DNA of 64,000 nucleotides from positions 18,042,001-18,106,000 of the forward strand of contig OU612073.1 of the NCBI GenBank assembly GCA_914767715.1, written 5' to 3'. Positions 13,101 to 24,668 of this stretch are shown here, in pieces (positions within the stretch are counted from its first letter, which is position 1; every line of letters starts with the position of its first letter). The position numbers were made by a program, and so were the translations under genes. The stretch comes from Membranipora membranacea. Taxonomy: Eukaryota > Bryozoa > Gymnolaemata > Cheilostomatida > Membraniporidae. Below the pieces are notes generated by a model. That model was not told where the DNA came from. It searched no databases and worked only from the letters and a program-made list of their open reading frames with translations.

Positions 13101-14655
13101 CCAACGTGACAATCAGAGTCATACGATGGTCCGTTTAGACTATGGGCGAGTGGCAAATTAAGACAAAATGACCCTAAACACCTTTTAAATACTCATCTAC
13201 TCTACCTGCTGTTCCAACTTTGTATATTGTTCCAGGATAACCAGATCACATCAATTTTGATTGTTAGAAGTTTATATAGTGTGTTAGAAGAAATTATTTA
13301 TCAGATTACAATAATAATCGATGTAAAATCCCATACTCAGTTGAGAGCCAATAGGTAAAAGCCATAGACTTAATAATGATTTATAGTTTATTATTATGTC
13401 TATGGTAAAAGCCTCTTGATCCACTGAAATAAAATTGATTATTGATAATCAAATTAAAATATATGAAATAATATCAAAATAATAACTTTATGTTGTCATG
13501 ATCTATCTGAATATTTTACAGGCACAAGCACCTTAGGGCTGCCAGTCAGCAGCGTTCCTATGAGGATCGAGTACATATCCACACATGACACAGGAAGTCA
13601 GTGCTCTACTGTAGCTCATCACGGTGATGACATATTACTCGGCACAGCTGGAGGGCTCAAGGTCTTCAATCGGATAAATAAACAGCTCCAGATGGAGGTT
13701 AAAGGCAATTACCAGGTGGCTCAGCATAAGGCAGACATTTTTCTTGTACACGAGAAGGCAGACTCTGTCTCTGTTTTATGTTACAACAAGTTTTCTACTG
13801 ATTACCTTTTTTCATTTCCGAGGCAATCAAAGGTCATAAATCACATTTCCGCAACCTCTGTATATGTTGCAGTTGTGGACCAAGATCAGGACCTTGTCAA
13901 ATTTTACAGCAGACAGTCTAAAGTTGTTACGGATATTAAACTTCCTAGGATAAAATATGTCTCTAACATCTGCTTCACATTCGATGGTAGCTTATTAGTC
14001 ACAGGCGATGATGACAGCAATGAATACAGACTGTGGAAATACAGAATACAACCTGGTCCTGACAAACCGATATGTACAGAGCTGTGGTCTGTTAAGGAGG
14101 CGGAGATGTGTACCGGGGTGTTTGAGTTAGAGAGCGGACTGATATTTCTCTGTGGTACCAAGAACAGGAAGATTCACATGTATGACAGTGAAGGTAAGAT
14201 TGTTAACCACAAGTAGCTGAGAGACCTTCCACATGGCAATAGGGGCCTTTAAATTTAAATTAGCCCTGATACTTTAATTGATAGTGAAGGTAAGGTTATC
14301 ACTCATATGTTACTGTGAAACATTCCACATGAGAATAGTGGTCTAAACTTGAATTTACCTTGAGAGTAGCAGACTACCTTAATTTTATGTGTGGTTGAAT
14401 ATGTTAATGAAAACCTAAACTGTAACAGTTGGTGAAATTAGTCTTCATCTGTGAGGATGTCGTAGTATTTTAAAATTGGTTGGTTATTAATATTAAGTTG
14501 TATTCTGTTCTCTCTCCATTGCAGGTACCAAACTCAAGGAAGTAAAAGTAGACCAGCTACCTGATAATTACGAGGATATCAGTGTAAGGGGAAATGAACT
14601 GGTTGTTGCAGGATGGAACACCAAAACCCTTCTACTTTTCAAAATAGTGTACTGA
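10119..14655 (+). CDS. TRIM-like RING/B-box/beta-propeller protein, copy 1 (intact, 477 aa)
   Basis: Seven exons: 10119-10245, 11673-11840, 12180-12261, 12594-12714, 12952-13084, 13522-14193, 14525-14655 (TGA 14653-14655). The total of 1434 nt is divisible by three. RING C3HC4 ligands are Cys19, Cys22, Cys33, His35, Cys38, Cys41, Cys53 and Cys56, split over exons 1 and 2. Exons 3-4 carry a B-box-like cluster (about residues 103-140: CDRH, CGVC, CYRC, KH). Exon 5 is charged and probably helical or coiled-coil. Exons 6-7 (residues 211-477) hold repeated strand motifs such as ILLGTAGGLKVFN and GSLLVTGDDD, typical of a WD/NHL-type propeller. A TTTCTTTCCAG acceptor just before the ATG suggests a spliced 5' UTR. 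The exon 2 donor is GTTGGT rather than the GTAAGT of the other copies. By family, a cytosolic E3 ubiquitin ligase whose propeller selects the target; the target is unknown. Confidence 0.85.
10263..11672. other. Large intron 1 of TRIM-like copy 1
   Basis: This intron is about 1.4 kb, twice as long as intron 1 of copies 2 and 5 (about 0.67 kb), and is not similar to them over most of its length. The extra sequence holds no gene I can recognise. Two stretches (about 11276-11345 and 11565-11635) share TAGCCTTGTCATG followed by GAACAAAC, suggesting a small internal duplication. Confidence 0.5.
13354..13413 (+). repeat. 40-bp palindrome flanked by 10-bp direct repeats (intron 5)
   Basis: GGTAAAAGCC at 13354-13363 and 13404-13413 flanks a 40-base imperfect palindrome that starts ATAGAC and ends GTCTAT. 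The arrangement looks like a tiny insertion with a target-site duplication. The same structure is in intron 5 of copies 2 (29125-29184), 3, 5 and 6, so it predates the duplications. Confidence 0.7.
14183..14350 (+). repeat. Duplicated end of exon 6 with its splice donor
   Basis: The last bases of exon 6 plus donor (GACAGTGAAGGTAAG and the following 60 or so bases) recur in diverged form from about 14279 (GATAGTGAAGGTAAG). The copy could act as a second donor. It is absent from copies 2, 3 and 5. Confidence 0.65.
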
Positions 14656-15768
14656 TCACTATTGAGACGTCCGCATATGAGTTTATCGTGCCGACAATAT
14701 ACGATCATTTAACACTGTTATTTCATAGGTTGATTGTGCATGCGGTATGATAGGGCTATTTTAATCGCCTTAGTTTTTCAGTTTTGTTACATTGTATTAT
14801 ATTACTGAACACTATACTTCATTCACATTCTACCCACATAATATTCATGACATAATTTTCTGTAAACAAGTTTTCTAGGGCCATTGTATTTTTACTTACA
14901 GATAGTTTTTGTAGAAATTGTCACAGAATTATATCATCGAAATTTTTCTTACCCGAGTGCCGTTTCTAAAATTAGAATATATCCATCCATCCAAATTTCT
15001 TGTGAGTTTGTTGCATTATAAGTTGAACTCAAAGTTTTATTAACAGAATTAAACTGTTCATATAATATAACAAACAAATAAGATGCCTATGATGCAACCT
15101 GGTCTGCCAATACAGATTTAAAAATATCTAGGCAGAAACATAACCTGTATATATAGCAGTGGAACATATTTTTGTCAAGGCCAACGCCTCCTGTAGCACG
15201 TAATAATGAATAGAACAATAACAAATTAGGGTGGACACTATTTTAGTTGCGGTGGTGACTAGATTATCCTCTTGCTTTATTATGTGATTGGAATAACTCT
15301 GTATCAGAAACCTTCTATGTCCACGTCTGCCAGTGTCTGCATCTGTAAATAGAACTTATTCTCATGAATATGTATGATACAGTTGTATTGCTTAGTTTGA
15401 GCATTTTGGCTTAGTGGTCTCAGGGCAGAGATCCAGAGATCGGGTCAATATTAAATACAGTGTCACCAATCTTATATATCCTGAGACATTATAAATGATC
15501 ACACTAGGCTCACCGAAATATATCATATGGATGAGGGGTACATATCTGACTCTGAGCAGGTAGGTGTATGGCTGTTCATGTATGTTTGCATTTCTCATCT
15601 TTGATTGGTCCACAAATTCATATCAATGGCTACGCTACTCCACAATTCAATGTCATCCATATCTGAGTGCCACAATGCTCCATATAGTGTCCTGTCTAGG
15701 TTTAATATTAGGTCTATGGGTTTTACACTGGTTTCACAATTCACCCCTAAGAACATATTTAATAATTT
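14656..15768. other. Region between converging copy 1 and the minus-strand gene
   Basis: Holds the presumed 3' UTRs of two genes that point at each other. It is repeated with scattered changes at about 40962-42009. A further minus-strand open stretch at about 15596-15665 (DMDDIELWSS when translated) could be an extra 3' exon of the minus-strand gene, but its acceptor is poor. Confidence 0.5.
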
Positions 15769-18700
15769 CTATTTTCTTAAAATCCTACGAAAACCTGGAC
15801 TAACTCTCACTTCATCATTCTCCATCAGTACGATCTCTTCCCCTGACATATCTGAGTCTGTTTCTACCATAGTCTCTCTCAGGTTTATTACACGTGTCTC
15901 TCCTATCTCTAGTACAGGTTTGGTATTCTGTTCTTCCTCCTTTACAATAAAATATGAAACAAATGTCTAAGTTTATTTGAGTCCAAAGACTGAGAAACAA
16001 TGGTCTTGTGTGGCAGCCATAATCGGCACGTAGTTGCTCTCAGTTTGCTGGCAGGTCGGAGCACACCTGGGGCTACATTGAAGATGAACTGGGTAACATC
16101 AGCGTAATTTTATAAATATTCTTTTTAATTTATTGTTGTCTAAGGTGCAGGTAACTAGAGTTTTATATTTTTTTCGAAGTAATTTTGTGAAAAAATAAAT
16201 ATAGTCTGAATTATCACCCTCACCTATCGCCACAACATTGTAACGCAATTCCAACTTTTATACCTGTCTGTGTCAAATAAAATTCATAATACCAAGTAGG
16301 ATGTGCGAATAGGCGAGGGTTAACTGTAGGATGAGAACATTGAAAGTTCTAATACAATCAAAAGAGGGGATGAAATATTGGAGTCATGCTCTTATTGGTT
16401 ATGAGTGGATAACTCTGAGCTGTAACAATGTGCTTACCAAACAAAAATGGCACATCTAATCAACAATTAAAGACAAGTAAATCGATGATCTACCGAAATA
16501 ACAGTTGACATCAATTTATAACCAACGGCTAGTATTTATCTTTGTCATCTCAGTACTGGGACACAAAAAAGGGATGAAAGTCCCGCTAACACAATTTGAG
16601 TACGAGCTCTTTGAGGTCAAACTTGAGAGTATTCATAAGCATGACCATAATCAAGTGGTGGATGCTTCAGAGTTAGATGTATTGTATGTTATATCGGTAC
16701 TTACCACAGAAAAGTTCTCAGCAATCACCAAATCATCATCTCTGCAATATTATAGTTCAGTGGAATTATTGAAAAGTTAGGTTTTAGTATTTTTATCATT
16801 TTCATCATAAAATGGGGACACTGTGTTTCAAGATAATCAGAGGTCACCGGATACCTTGGCTGGTATTGGCTAAGATGGCTGACAATGGCATAGAATTCAC
16901 TTTACTCAAAATATGCACAATATTTACTGGGTGACCGCTGTACTATGTTGCCCCTCTTGTTGCCAAGAGAGCAATTAGATAAGCCGTTGATGAACTGTGT
17001 GGGCAGTCTCTGAAATATTGAGATTCAAGTTTGACAAAATTTTAAACCACTGAGTTTAAGTTCATTAGCCTGAACACTTACTGTTCGTACAGAGTTATAT
17101 TTTCAAGCTTTTATCTACTTACGGTGGATCAGTTTTGTTGAGGGAGCTGACTGGTCGCTTCATACACAAGCTCCGCTGTACTGTAAACAAGTTACTACAA
17201 CAAGAAACATATAGGATCAGTACATTGTCCTTACGTTAGGCTGGATAATACTACCTGCTCTGATCCCGCTAGTAGAGTGTATATGTTACATACATAACTG
17301 TAGATGCCACCTAGTGTCTCTGGTCAATGGTGTCAAATAGCAGTGAGAGAACAGTATAGATATAAAAATACTCCCTTTAATACATAGTTCTGTGTTTTGC
17401 TATTTATATATAAATGTACATTGCAAGCAAAAGATTATTAAGTCTTAAAATGCTATCGATTATAGATATGGGTGAATTTTTTTATCATTATTGAATTTTA
17501 GGTTGACGCTCTGTGATTGAAATAAGGCTTTGTAAAAGTTAAATTGTACACAACTGATTTGAACCTCAGGTATTGGGTATTCTGATAAAGACAGATTTCT
17601 CTTGTCTGAGACAGCAGGCAAGTGAGACAAATTAGCCCCTTATCGATAATATTAGCCATAAAATCAAACGGTCAGAAAAGTTTCTACACTTCCTGGAATT
17701 TTTTTACAGAGGATCCATTTAACCATTTGCTCAACAAGGCGATTGCGGCTGAAGGCGGTCGTTAACGACTGACTACGACTGCAGTCACCTTACCAAACAC
17801 TGTGGTTAATAGCTGATACACACTGAGCCTCACTCACTCACCCATATCCTATCTTTCGGAGTTGCATTCCCGCTGATTGCGGTCACATATCTTTATTGAA
17901 TCGTGTTTTGACAAACTGCTATATCATCTGCCAAGTCACTCTTTAGTTGGCTTTAATTAGTCGTTCTATTTCCTGTTTAAATATCTGACGCTTGGCCGTA
18001 TTCAGTATAGGCCTCCGACAATGGTCTCTTTTACTCTACAGAACAAATAGCCATCTCCAACACTATATTATTCTTTTGGAACTTTTGGAATCATCTTACT
18101 CTTAAAATTTCATTCTCGGGACCTTGTAATGTTTTTCCATCACAATAGTACTGGCTAAATCAATGATAACAACTGTTCAAACACTTGACAGCCAAATTTA
18201 CTAGCTACCAAGGACTCATTCCCTAGCTGTGGCTGCTAAGAGCTGAGTTATATACTTTGAAATCAATGGTGGATCATTAGCCTTTCATTTATGACAGCGT
18301 CATAAAGATTTAAGACCATTGTTCCACTAAAAACTAAATTTGTTATGAAATAACCAATATGCGGGGTGGGTAAGGCACTCGATGGGTCGTTTTACTGATG
18401 CTGTCGCGGAGCTTTGTTACGTTACGTATTAAAGTGAAGATAGTTTATTCATACCGGCACTTTTTTAGGTTTAGGTTCAGCTTCCACCAACTGCCTCTTC
18501 ATCATTTTTGCTTGAGACTGAAATAGAAAAGATAAAAGAAACATAATTCATTAGTTTTTTGATGGACAGGGGGATAACCTTATTTATCTCAGTTAGTCCA
18601 TGCATTATTACCATGGAACTCATCACAGCATCTCTCAATCTAACAAGCTTTGGGCCCAAACCATCAACATATATAGGAAGTACATATGTGTTGGGTGTGG

Positions 18701-21110
18701 GTGTTCTGGTACCTTACGGACTGAAAAAATATCATAAACAGAAAGCTTTTTTCATTAGTGGGTGATTGGTGGGATAATTCAGAGTACAATATCTATTGTT
18801 ATACTGAAAACAAGTCAACTCTAACATGTATTTTCTCAATCCAATAGCCATCTGAATGAATATGTCCCCTTAAGAATCTAGATACCTGGTCCATGTGTAC
18901 AAATATTGGTGATTTTGAATAGTCACAAATTCCTTTAGACCAGCTACTATACCTAGTGTTGAAGGATTTCAAATCGTTGGTCCAAATCTATTCTTCCTGT
19001 CGGTATCTACTGATACCTAATTCTACAGGTTGACAATTTTCGCCAAGACGTCTTTTTTTATACCAGCCAATTTTGTCACGTTATATTGTATGCCACGGTC
19101 CTCTTTTACCTAATTGCTGTTTAGTAAGAAACTGAAGATTTGGCTGCCCCTAAAGAGGGACGCAAGGTGCCCTAAATCCTCATACTGAGAATGTGATACA
19201 TCCTAGAAAACTAGAATGCATCCTAGAGGTGAGGCCATAGAAGACCTAATCGTGGGTGTGCAGCGAGCTGCCAAAACTGAACTGGCACTAATCAGCCATT
19301 GACAGTGACACTTTGATGTAAACATATGGTTACCTGAGAGCCATTGAGGACGGTCTCTATATCCACATTACAGGAATCATCAAGCAACACGGTATCATCA
19401 CTGTCCCTGTGTGAAAATATAAATTTCTTCTGGTAGCATATTGTCTAGTGGAACTTGATGAAGAGATAAAGATATAGTTTGATCCGATTTGACTTCATTT
19501 TGAACGTCTCACACTCTAATGTTAAGCTGGTAAGCTGCTGGCAGTAAAGGGGAGATTTTTCCCTGATCTAGGGTTTATCAAGGTCAGGAATATTCCAGAT
19601 TTACTTATTCTTATGATGTCTCACTCATCTCAGACCCTTTCTCACGGCGGGAAGAGGAGACCTTGGCCACATGATCATAGAAGTGAAAACAATATAGTCA
19701 GTCAATCAATCACTTTAACCTACTGAAGTTTGATGAGGAAGAGGAACCCAAAGAATGTTGTTGGAGAACTCAAAATACAAATCTTAAAACAATCATATAC
19801 CGCTGCCTGAAACAAAAATGAGATGGGATCTGTATTCGAGTCATGAAATCGTGAAGCTGGTTCGCTGTGGAACGGAAATAGGTAGCCCATCATTACAGTG
19901 CTCAGAACGGTCTGTGGGTTCTCCTGTGAATTGTGAAGGTTGGTCTGCTGCTGCTGTTGCCCCTGTTGAATTAACTCTTTCCCTTGTATTCAGTGTTTTA
20001 TGTAATGCCTTTTGTACATTTTGCAATCCACAAAAATATCAGAGATAATAATTTGTTGAATAATTAATTAATGGCAACTTTATTTTAGGCCAGCGATGTT
20101 TGCATTGAAAATAAATTCTTTTGCAAAAGCTAGCCCTGCAGCCTGAACATCTTGCTATGACTTGCGCCCCCTGGTCTTAGTAATTTGGCGCCATGTGTAT
20201 ACCAGCTTCTCTACGATGATATATAAGACATTACAACATCGAATTTGTAGTATCAATGATGCTATCATTGATTTGTGGTCCTCAGTGCAGGTTACTGTTG
20301 GTAACTTGATTTTGTGTTTGAAACCTGCCTCACTCACAGCGTCTTGTGATCAATTTTTATGCTGTTTTTCTTTAAAAAGACTTTAGGTGAAAATTAATAT
20401 CAAACTGATCACGACAAAGTCATGGAAAGAAAGCTAGGGTGTTGAAAGTTGCTGACGTTTTTGAACGTGACAAAAATGAGATGACAGAGTCAGTATTCTT
20501 TAAGCCTTGGATCATTAATTTGGCACACAACAACATCTTCCTTCAAACCTCATTGTGAACACAAGGTGATGGTACAATTTATAATCCATAAGTCCATAAA
20601 TCCATATCCATATCTAAACCCATAAATCCATAATCTTATAAATATTAATGATTTTACATTATAGTTATTATTGTGAAACTAACGTTGAGTTTAAAAGTAC
20701 ACAGAATTATTAACAGCCTATCAGTAGATAGGATTTTATTTAAAAAAAAAAAGCAACACCTAATGGTGTTTTATTACAACTGTAAATCAACCCTGGTTTG
20801 CGGAGATTTCTATTTTAGCATCAGCTTAGTATTACATCCCTACCTTCTGACATATATATAATGATGACCTGAACGCCAGAGTGATGAACAAGAATAGAAA
20901 TAATATCGAATCCAGTACAGCACAAAACTTCCACCATCACTCCTAGTAAAAGAAGAAAGAGAATACAATTACCAGTTACCATCAACCTCAGTAATACTTG
21001 CACCAGCTGCACCTGAGTGTACAACACTATATCATCAAAGTGAAACCACCTACCAAAAGACTGTGTCACAAGTACATCAGTGGCACAACAATACGTATAG
21101 ACAGCAGTTA
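15769..21110 (-). CDS. Minus-strand multi-exon gene with SUMO-interacting-like acidic motifs, copy A
   Basis: Exons in transcription order: uncertain first exon 21054-21110, 20980-21012, 20844-20942, then 19334-19406, 18455-18517, 17123-17175, 16705-16741 and terminal 15769-15939 (TAG 15769-15771). The last five have good AG/GT borders on the minus strand and phases that fit without a stop: DSDDTVLLDDSCNVD, SQAKMMKRQLVEAEPKP, RSLCMKRPVSSLNKTDPP, DDDLVIAENFSV, then EEEQNT through MSGEEIVLMENDEVR. DDTVLLDD, DDDLVIAE and EEIVLMENDE are hydrophobic triplets flanked by acids, like SUMO-interacting motifs. The first three exons are hydrophobic and less certain, and at least one linking exon before 19406 is not identified. 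No known family is recognised. The gene is convergent with TRIM-like copy 1 and duplicated at 42010-47412. Confidence 0.55.
19859..19968. other. Patch present only in unit A, with CAG/GCA-rich sequence
   Basis: Within otherwise matching duplicates, this roughly 110-base patch is replaced in unit B by about 55 unrelated bases (46204-46258). On the minus strand it is open in two frames, one glutamine-rich (QQQQQTNLHNSQENPQ) and one alanine-containing, and sits after an ATTCAACAG acceptor-like site. It might be an exon of the minus-strand gene, but I see no convincing donor. Confidence 0.4.
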
Positions 21111-21231
21111 GTATTAAGACAAGAGAGCATCAGGACCGTTGTCCTATTCAGCAGTGTTTTAGATTGTAAAGTGAAATAATTTTATTGTATAATATAATAT
21201 AGCTGGTATTGTCGTGTAATTCTGAGTAATA

Positions 21232-21287
21232 TCAGCTTATCTGTGCTATCAGTGCTGATTTAAGCACTGATAGCACAGATAAGCTGA
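21232..21287. repeat. Perfect 25-bp inverted repeat with 6-base loop
   Basis: Arms 21232-21256 and 21263-21287 are exact reverse complements, starting TCAGCTTATCTG. The matching position in unit B (about 47529-47575) has lost most of the right arm. Confidence 0.9.
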
Positions 21288-22379
21288 CATTCTATATAAC
21301 AAAGGATACAAAAGTACTAAGGATACGAGTGCAGAGACGGTCAGGTCAGAATATTTAGAACACCTTTTAATATTTTTAACCTTATATAAATATATTGTAC
21401 GTGTATTTGGTCTCAATTGAAATAAATGGTCAGGGTAATTAAATAAATAATCTTATGCTAAACAGATTAAGTTTATGCCTGTCTGGGTGACCTTTCATGT
21501 ACTAGATTATCAGCAGATTTCAAAAGCTGCAATACATATAACGTGTGATGATTTAAATTGACTGTGTATTATAATGGCCTTGAATTAAATCTAAGTTCAA
21601 AATTGAGACAGTGTCTAGTGCATTAAATTCAGTGGAGTAGATAAACTCTGTTGTTGTTAATGTTCATGAATTGGAACCACTCAAGATCGACACAAGATCA
21701 ATATTAATCTGTTAATATTCCTGTCAATTTATATATACACTCCTGTAATATTTATTTGGTGACAAATCGAAAACCAGCTAGAGGGAAAAGGTTATTGGAT
21801 GGCCTGTATTTATCAATTTTTGCTCTACGAGCAGACTTTTTCTTTGTAATTATTTTAATACGAAAGTTCAGGTGGTGATGATTGTCTTCGGCTATATTGG
21901 GAAAGTCTTCACTGCAAGAGGCGTGCAAGTTGAGATGATTTGCAGTGCTACATTGACAAGCCTCTGTTCATAGTTGTCAGTGAATGGCATCAAAATCTGA
22001 CTAACAGAGTGCTGGATCCTCTCAAATCTTGTTTTGTCAGTGTCTGATAGCAGACTGTACCATGCAGGGCGGGCGTAGGCGATTAAAGACTTAATATTAG
22101 CTACTTAGAAGGCTTTCAGGCCACCGCTGGAGGCTTGATATAGGATTTTCCGATTTGGCTAGGAATCCACTCACAAACAAGTTTTTGGAAGCAGAATTAC
22201 AAAAACACTCAGTTCATTAAATGTATTGGCTGATCTAGGTGATTATCTCCTCCTGACCAAACTTTGAACTTCACTCTAGGGAAGTCTATTTATCATGGGT
22301 GAACTAAACCCACATATAATTATGTATTATACCAATATAAACCCAATGAGCCACAATAATATTTAAAAATATTATTTCT

Positions 22380-22700
22380 CAAAGAAATCTACAAAAAACA
22401 GCCGTTACTAACAAAGTAATGTATCGCACACCTTCTTCCAATAGTCTGATTACTTCCAAATTTCTTTTGGTTATTCAGAATAGGGCTGTCCAGATATGCC
22501 GATTTCTGCATCATTGTAAGTTGCATGCAAGCAAAATGTAACAACTATATCTGTTTTTTGAAAGTATGCCTGATGTGTGCTTACGATTGCGCAATACACC
22601 AGAGACCTTAGCCTTTGATATACTCTCTTTGTCTAAACAAAGCCTCTTCTATAACAAGCTTTCAATTCAATCGATGTATGAGGCACAATAATCCTATGTC
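22380..22700 (+). other. Possible degraded retrotransposon fragment (weak)
   Basis: A plus-strand stretch contains LLVIQNRAVQICRF followed after a gap by CLRLRNTPETLAFDILSL. This faintly recalls the region after the reverse transcriptase of LINE-type elements, where QN and basic residues recur. There are stops, and no catalytic motif is present. It is duplicated at about 51230-51550. Confidence 0.2.
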
Positions 22701-23523
22701 CCAAATGCAACAAGTACAATTATAATCTGCTACTGGTAGCCTAATGCGTGATTACCAAAGATTATAAATTGTTAATACTACATTTTACAAAATATTCTGA
22801 TCATGAATGAAATGATTCCAATTCAGTAATTTAGCAGGAAATCTCATCATTCAACATCCAATGTGGAAATAAGTCTTAGGCACAAATGGTCTTGATTGGT
22901 TTCCCATCTTATTTCAATGATTAATATCTCAACGAAATTTTTATTCATGTGTGGTTTAGTTGTACTTTCATGTATATATAGGCTTTTTCACCTTTGTCAA
23001 ACATCTGATCGTCCAGAAAGAGTTTTATACTATTCAATTGACTTGCTCCACGACCAGTAGAGCCTCCTGAGTCAAGCTACTAGAAGTGAATGGCAAGCCA
23101 GTGCAACCATGATGTAAATGGCTATTATTATTATTATTATAATCTCACATGACACATGCCTCCAAAATATACTGACTCTGTGGGTTCGGAAAGATCTTCT
23201 TTGTAATTTTGTGATGGCTTATATTTAGTCAACACAAACGGGTATGAATATTTCAATTTAGAAATTGTGGTTAAAATAGAGTGTCAGTCGCACAGCGCGC
23301 ATGCGTTGGAGGTCATGGGTTTGGTTAGCCCCGAGGGCTTGTCAATTGGGATGCATGGGTTTCTCTTTGATTACAGATTATAGCAAGAAGCTGATCTATG
23401 AATACTGAATTCATAAGTTAAAATTGAGATTGGAGCTGGAAAGTGTTTAACACAGCGTAATTCATTATGCTAGCAATAGTCCGGTGGCAGCCCCCTCCTA
23501 TCTTATCACTTCCATTTTCACTT

Positions 23524-24668
23524 TTGGATGGATAAGGTTTGTCAGTTGTTTCTGGTACAGTTTTTCATGCTGATCGCAATGGTAATATTGTACCTTACAC
23601 CAAGTTGCACCATCGGCCGCTAATTGCCAAAAACACTGCCGGTAAAAAAATTATGATATGGTTTCAAAACATCCTAAATCAGAAAGAGCATGTCATAATT
23701 AGTGGATCTACAATTTTTCACGGGTCCGCTATCATAAAAAGCCGAGATGTGACCAACAACGGTTTCAATACCCCTTTTATCACCTGTGTATAACTATCAT
23801 TAAAGCGAAACTACTTTTTCAATTATTCTGCTGCCTAAAAAACAGGCGTCGAATGTTCGTAATGGTCTGATTATTTTATGGTGACTGTGTATTGACCCTC
23901 CCATCGCATATGGTCAGTTTTTAATGCTCTGAGTGTGTCGTTTTTCGAATAGTGCATATTCTTTGGTTTCTTTTATAATATCATAAAAATCGTCTGTATA
24001 AGGTTATATAGCAAGTAAAGCAAAAGCAAAACTCCTTCAAGTATCATCAAAAAGGTGCGTAGTGCTGAAAAAAAAATTTTGGTTATTGATTGAGTCGATA
24101 CAAAACCACCATAAAAAAATCAGATCGATACGAACAGTCGAAGTCAGTTTTTGAGGCGCCTGCAAAATTGAAAAAGTAGTGTTGTTTCAATGATAGTTAT
24201 ATACAGGTGATATAAGGGGGGTATTGCAACCGTTGTTGGCCACATCTCAGCTATTTATGATAGCAGACCCATGTAAACTTGTAGATCCTCTAATTATGAC
24301 ATGCTCTTTCAGGTTTTCGATGTTTTTAAACCATATCATCATTTTTTGATCACTTTCCCTTTTTTTGCAGGGTTATCACTTTTTATAAGGTTGGTCATTC
24401 ACTCAATATTTGAGATTTCATGCTGATATTATACCAAAATCTGACCAAGGTATGTATGAATCTGATTGCAGAGTTTGAGTAGCCCAACTTATAAGGTGAG
24501 CACAGGACAGACCTTTGAAATCTCAAAAAAACAGAAATTTTGGCAATTTTCGGAAGCGTTTTTGGCAATTTGCTGCCTATTGTGCAACTTTGTGTAAGGT
24601 ACATCATCACCATTGCGACCGCCTCAAAAAACTACCCTAGATTCCGCTCTTAGAATTTATCCATCCAA
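23524..24668. mobile_element. Foldback (long inverted repeat) element, about 1.15 kb
   Basis: The ends TTGGATGGATAA (23524-23535) and TTATCCATCCAA (24657-24668) are exact reverse complements. Long inner arms also pair imperfectly: about 23600-23860 matches the reverse complement of about 24140-24390 (for example GCCAACAACGGTT and CTACTTTTTCAATT). An 84-residue open frame across the left arm lacks any recognised domain and is probably incidental. It looks like a non-autonomous foldback or MITE-like element. Confidence 0.65.

Larger units (their letters stand above)
13522..21650. repeat. Segmental duplication block 1, unit A
   Basis: Colinear with 39923-47937. It covers the propeller exons of a TRIM-like gene and the whole minus-strand gene. 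By eye the copies differ by several percent, with small indels and one replaced patch (19859-19968 against 46204-46258). Confidence 0.9.

Noticed and set aside
16505-16780. 91-codon plus-strand frame
   Set aside because: It overlaps, on the opposite strand, the small exon 16705-16741 with good minus-strand splice sites. In the duplicate the frame is shorter and its ends shift, so it is a shadow.
20155-20386. Open frames on both strands, conserved at 46445-46676
   Set aside because: Near identity of the duplicates explains conservation. Splice borders that would link it in phase to the minus-strand gene were not convincing.
23280-23350. Possible tRNA-like sequence
   Set aside because: A GGTTTGGTTAGCC-like block exists, but no paired A box at correct spacing and no cloverleaf could be drawn.
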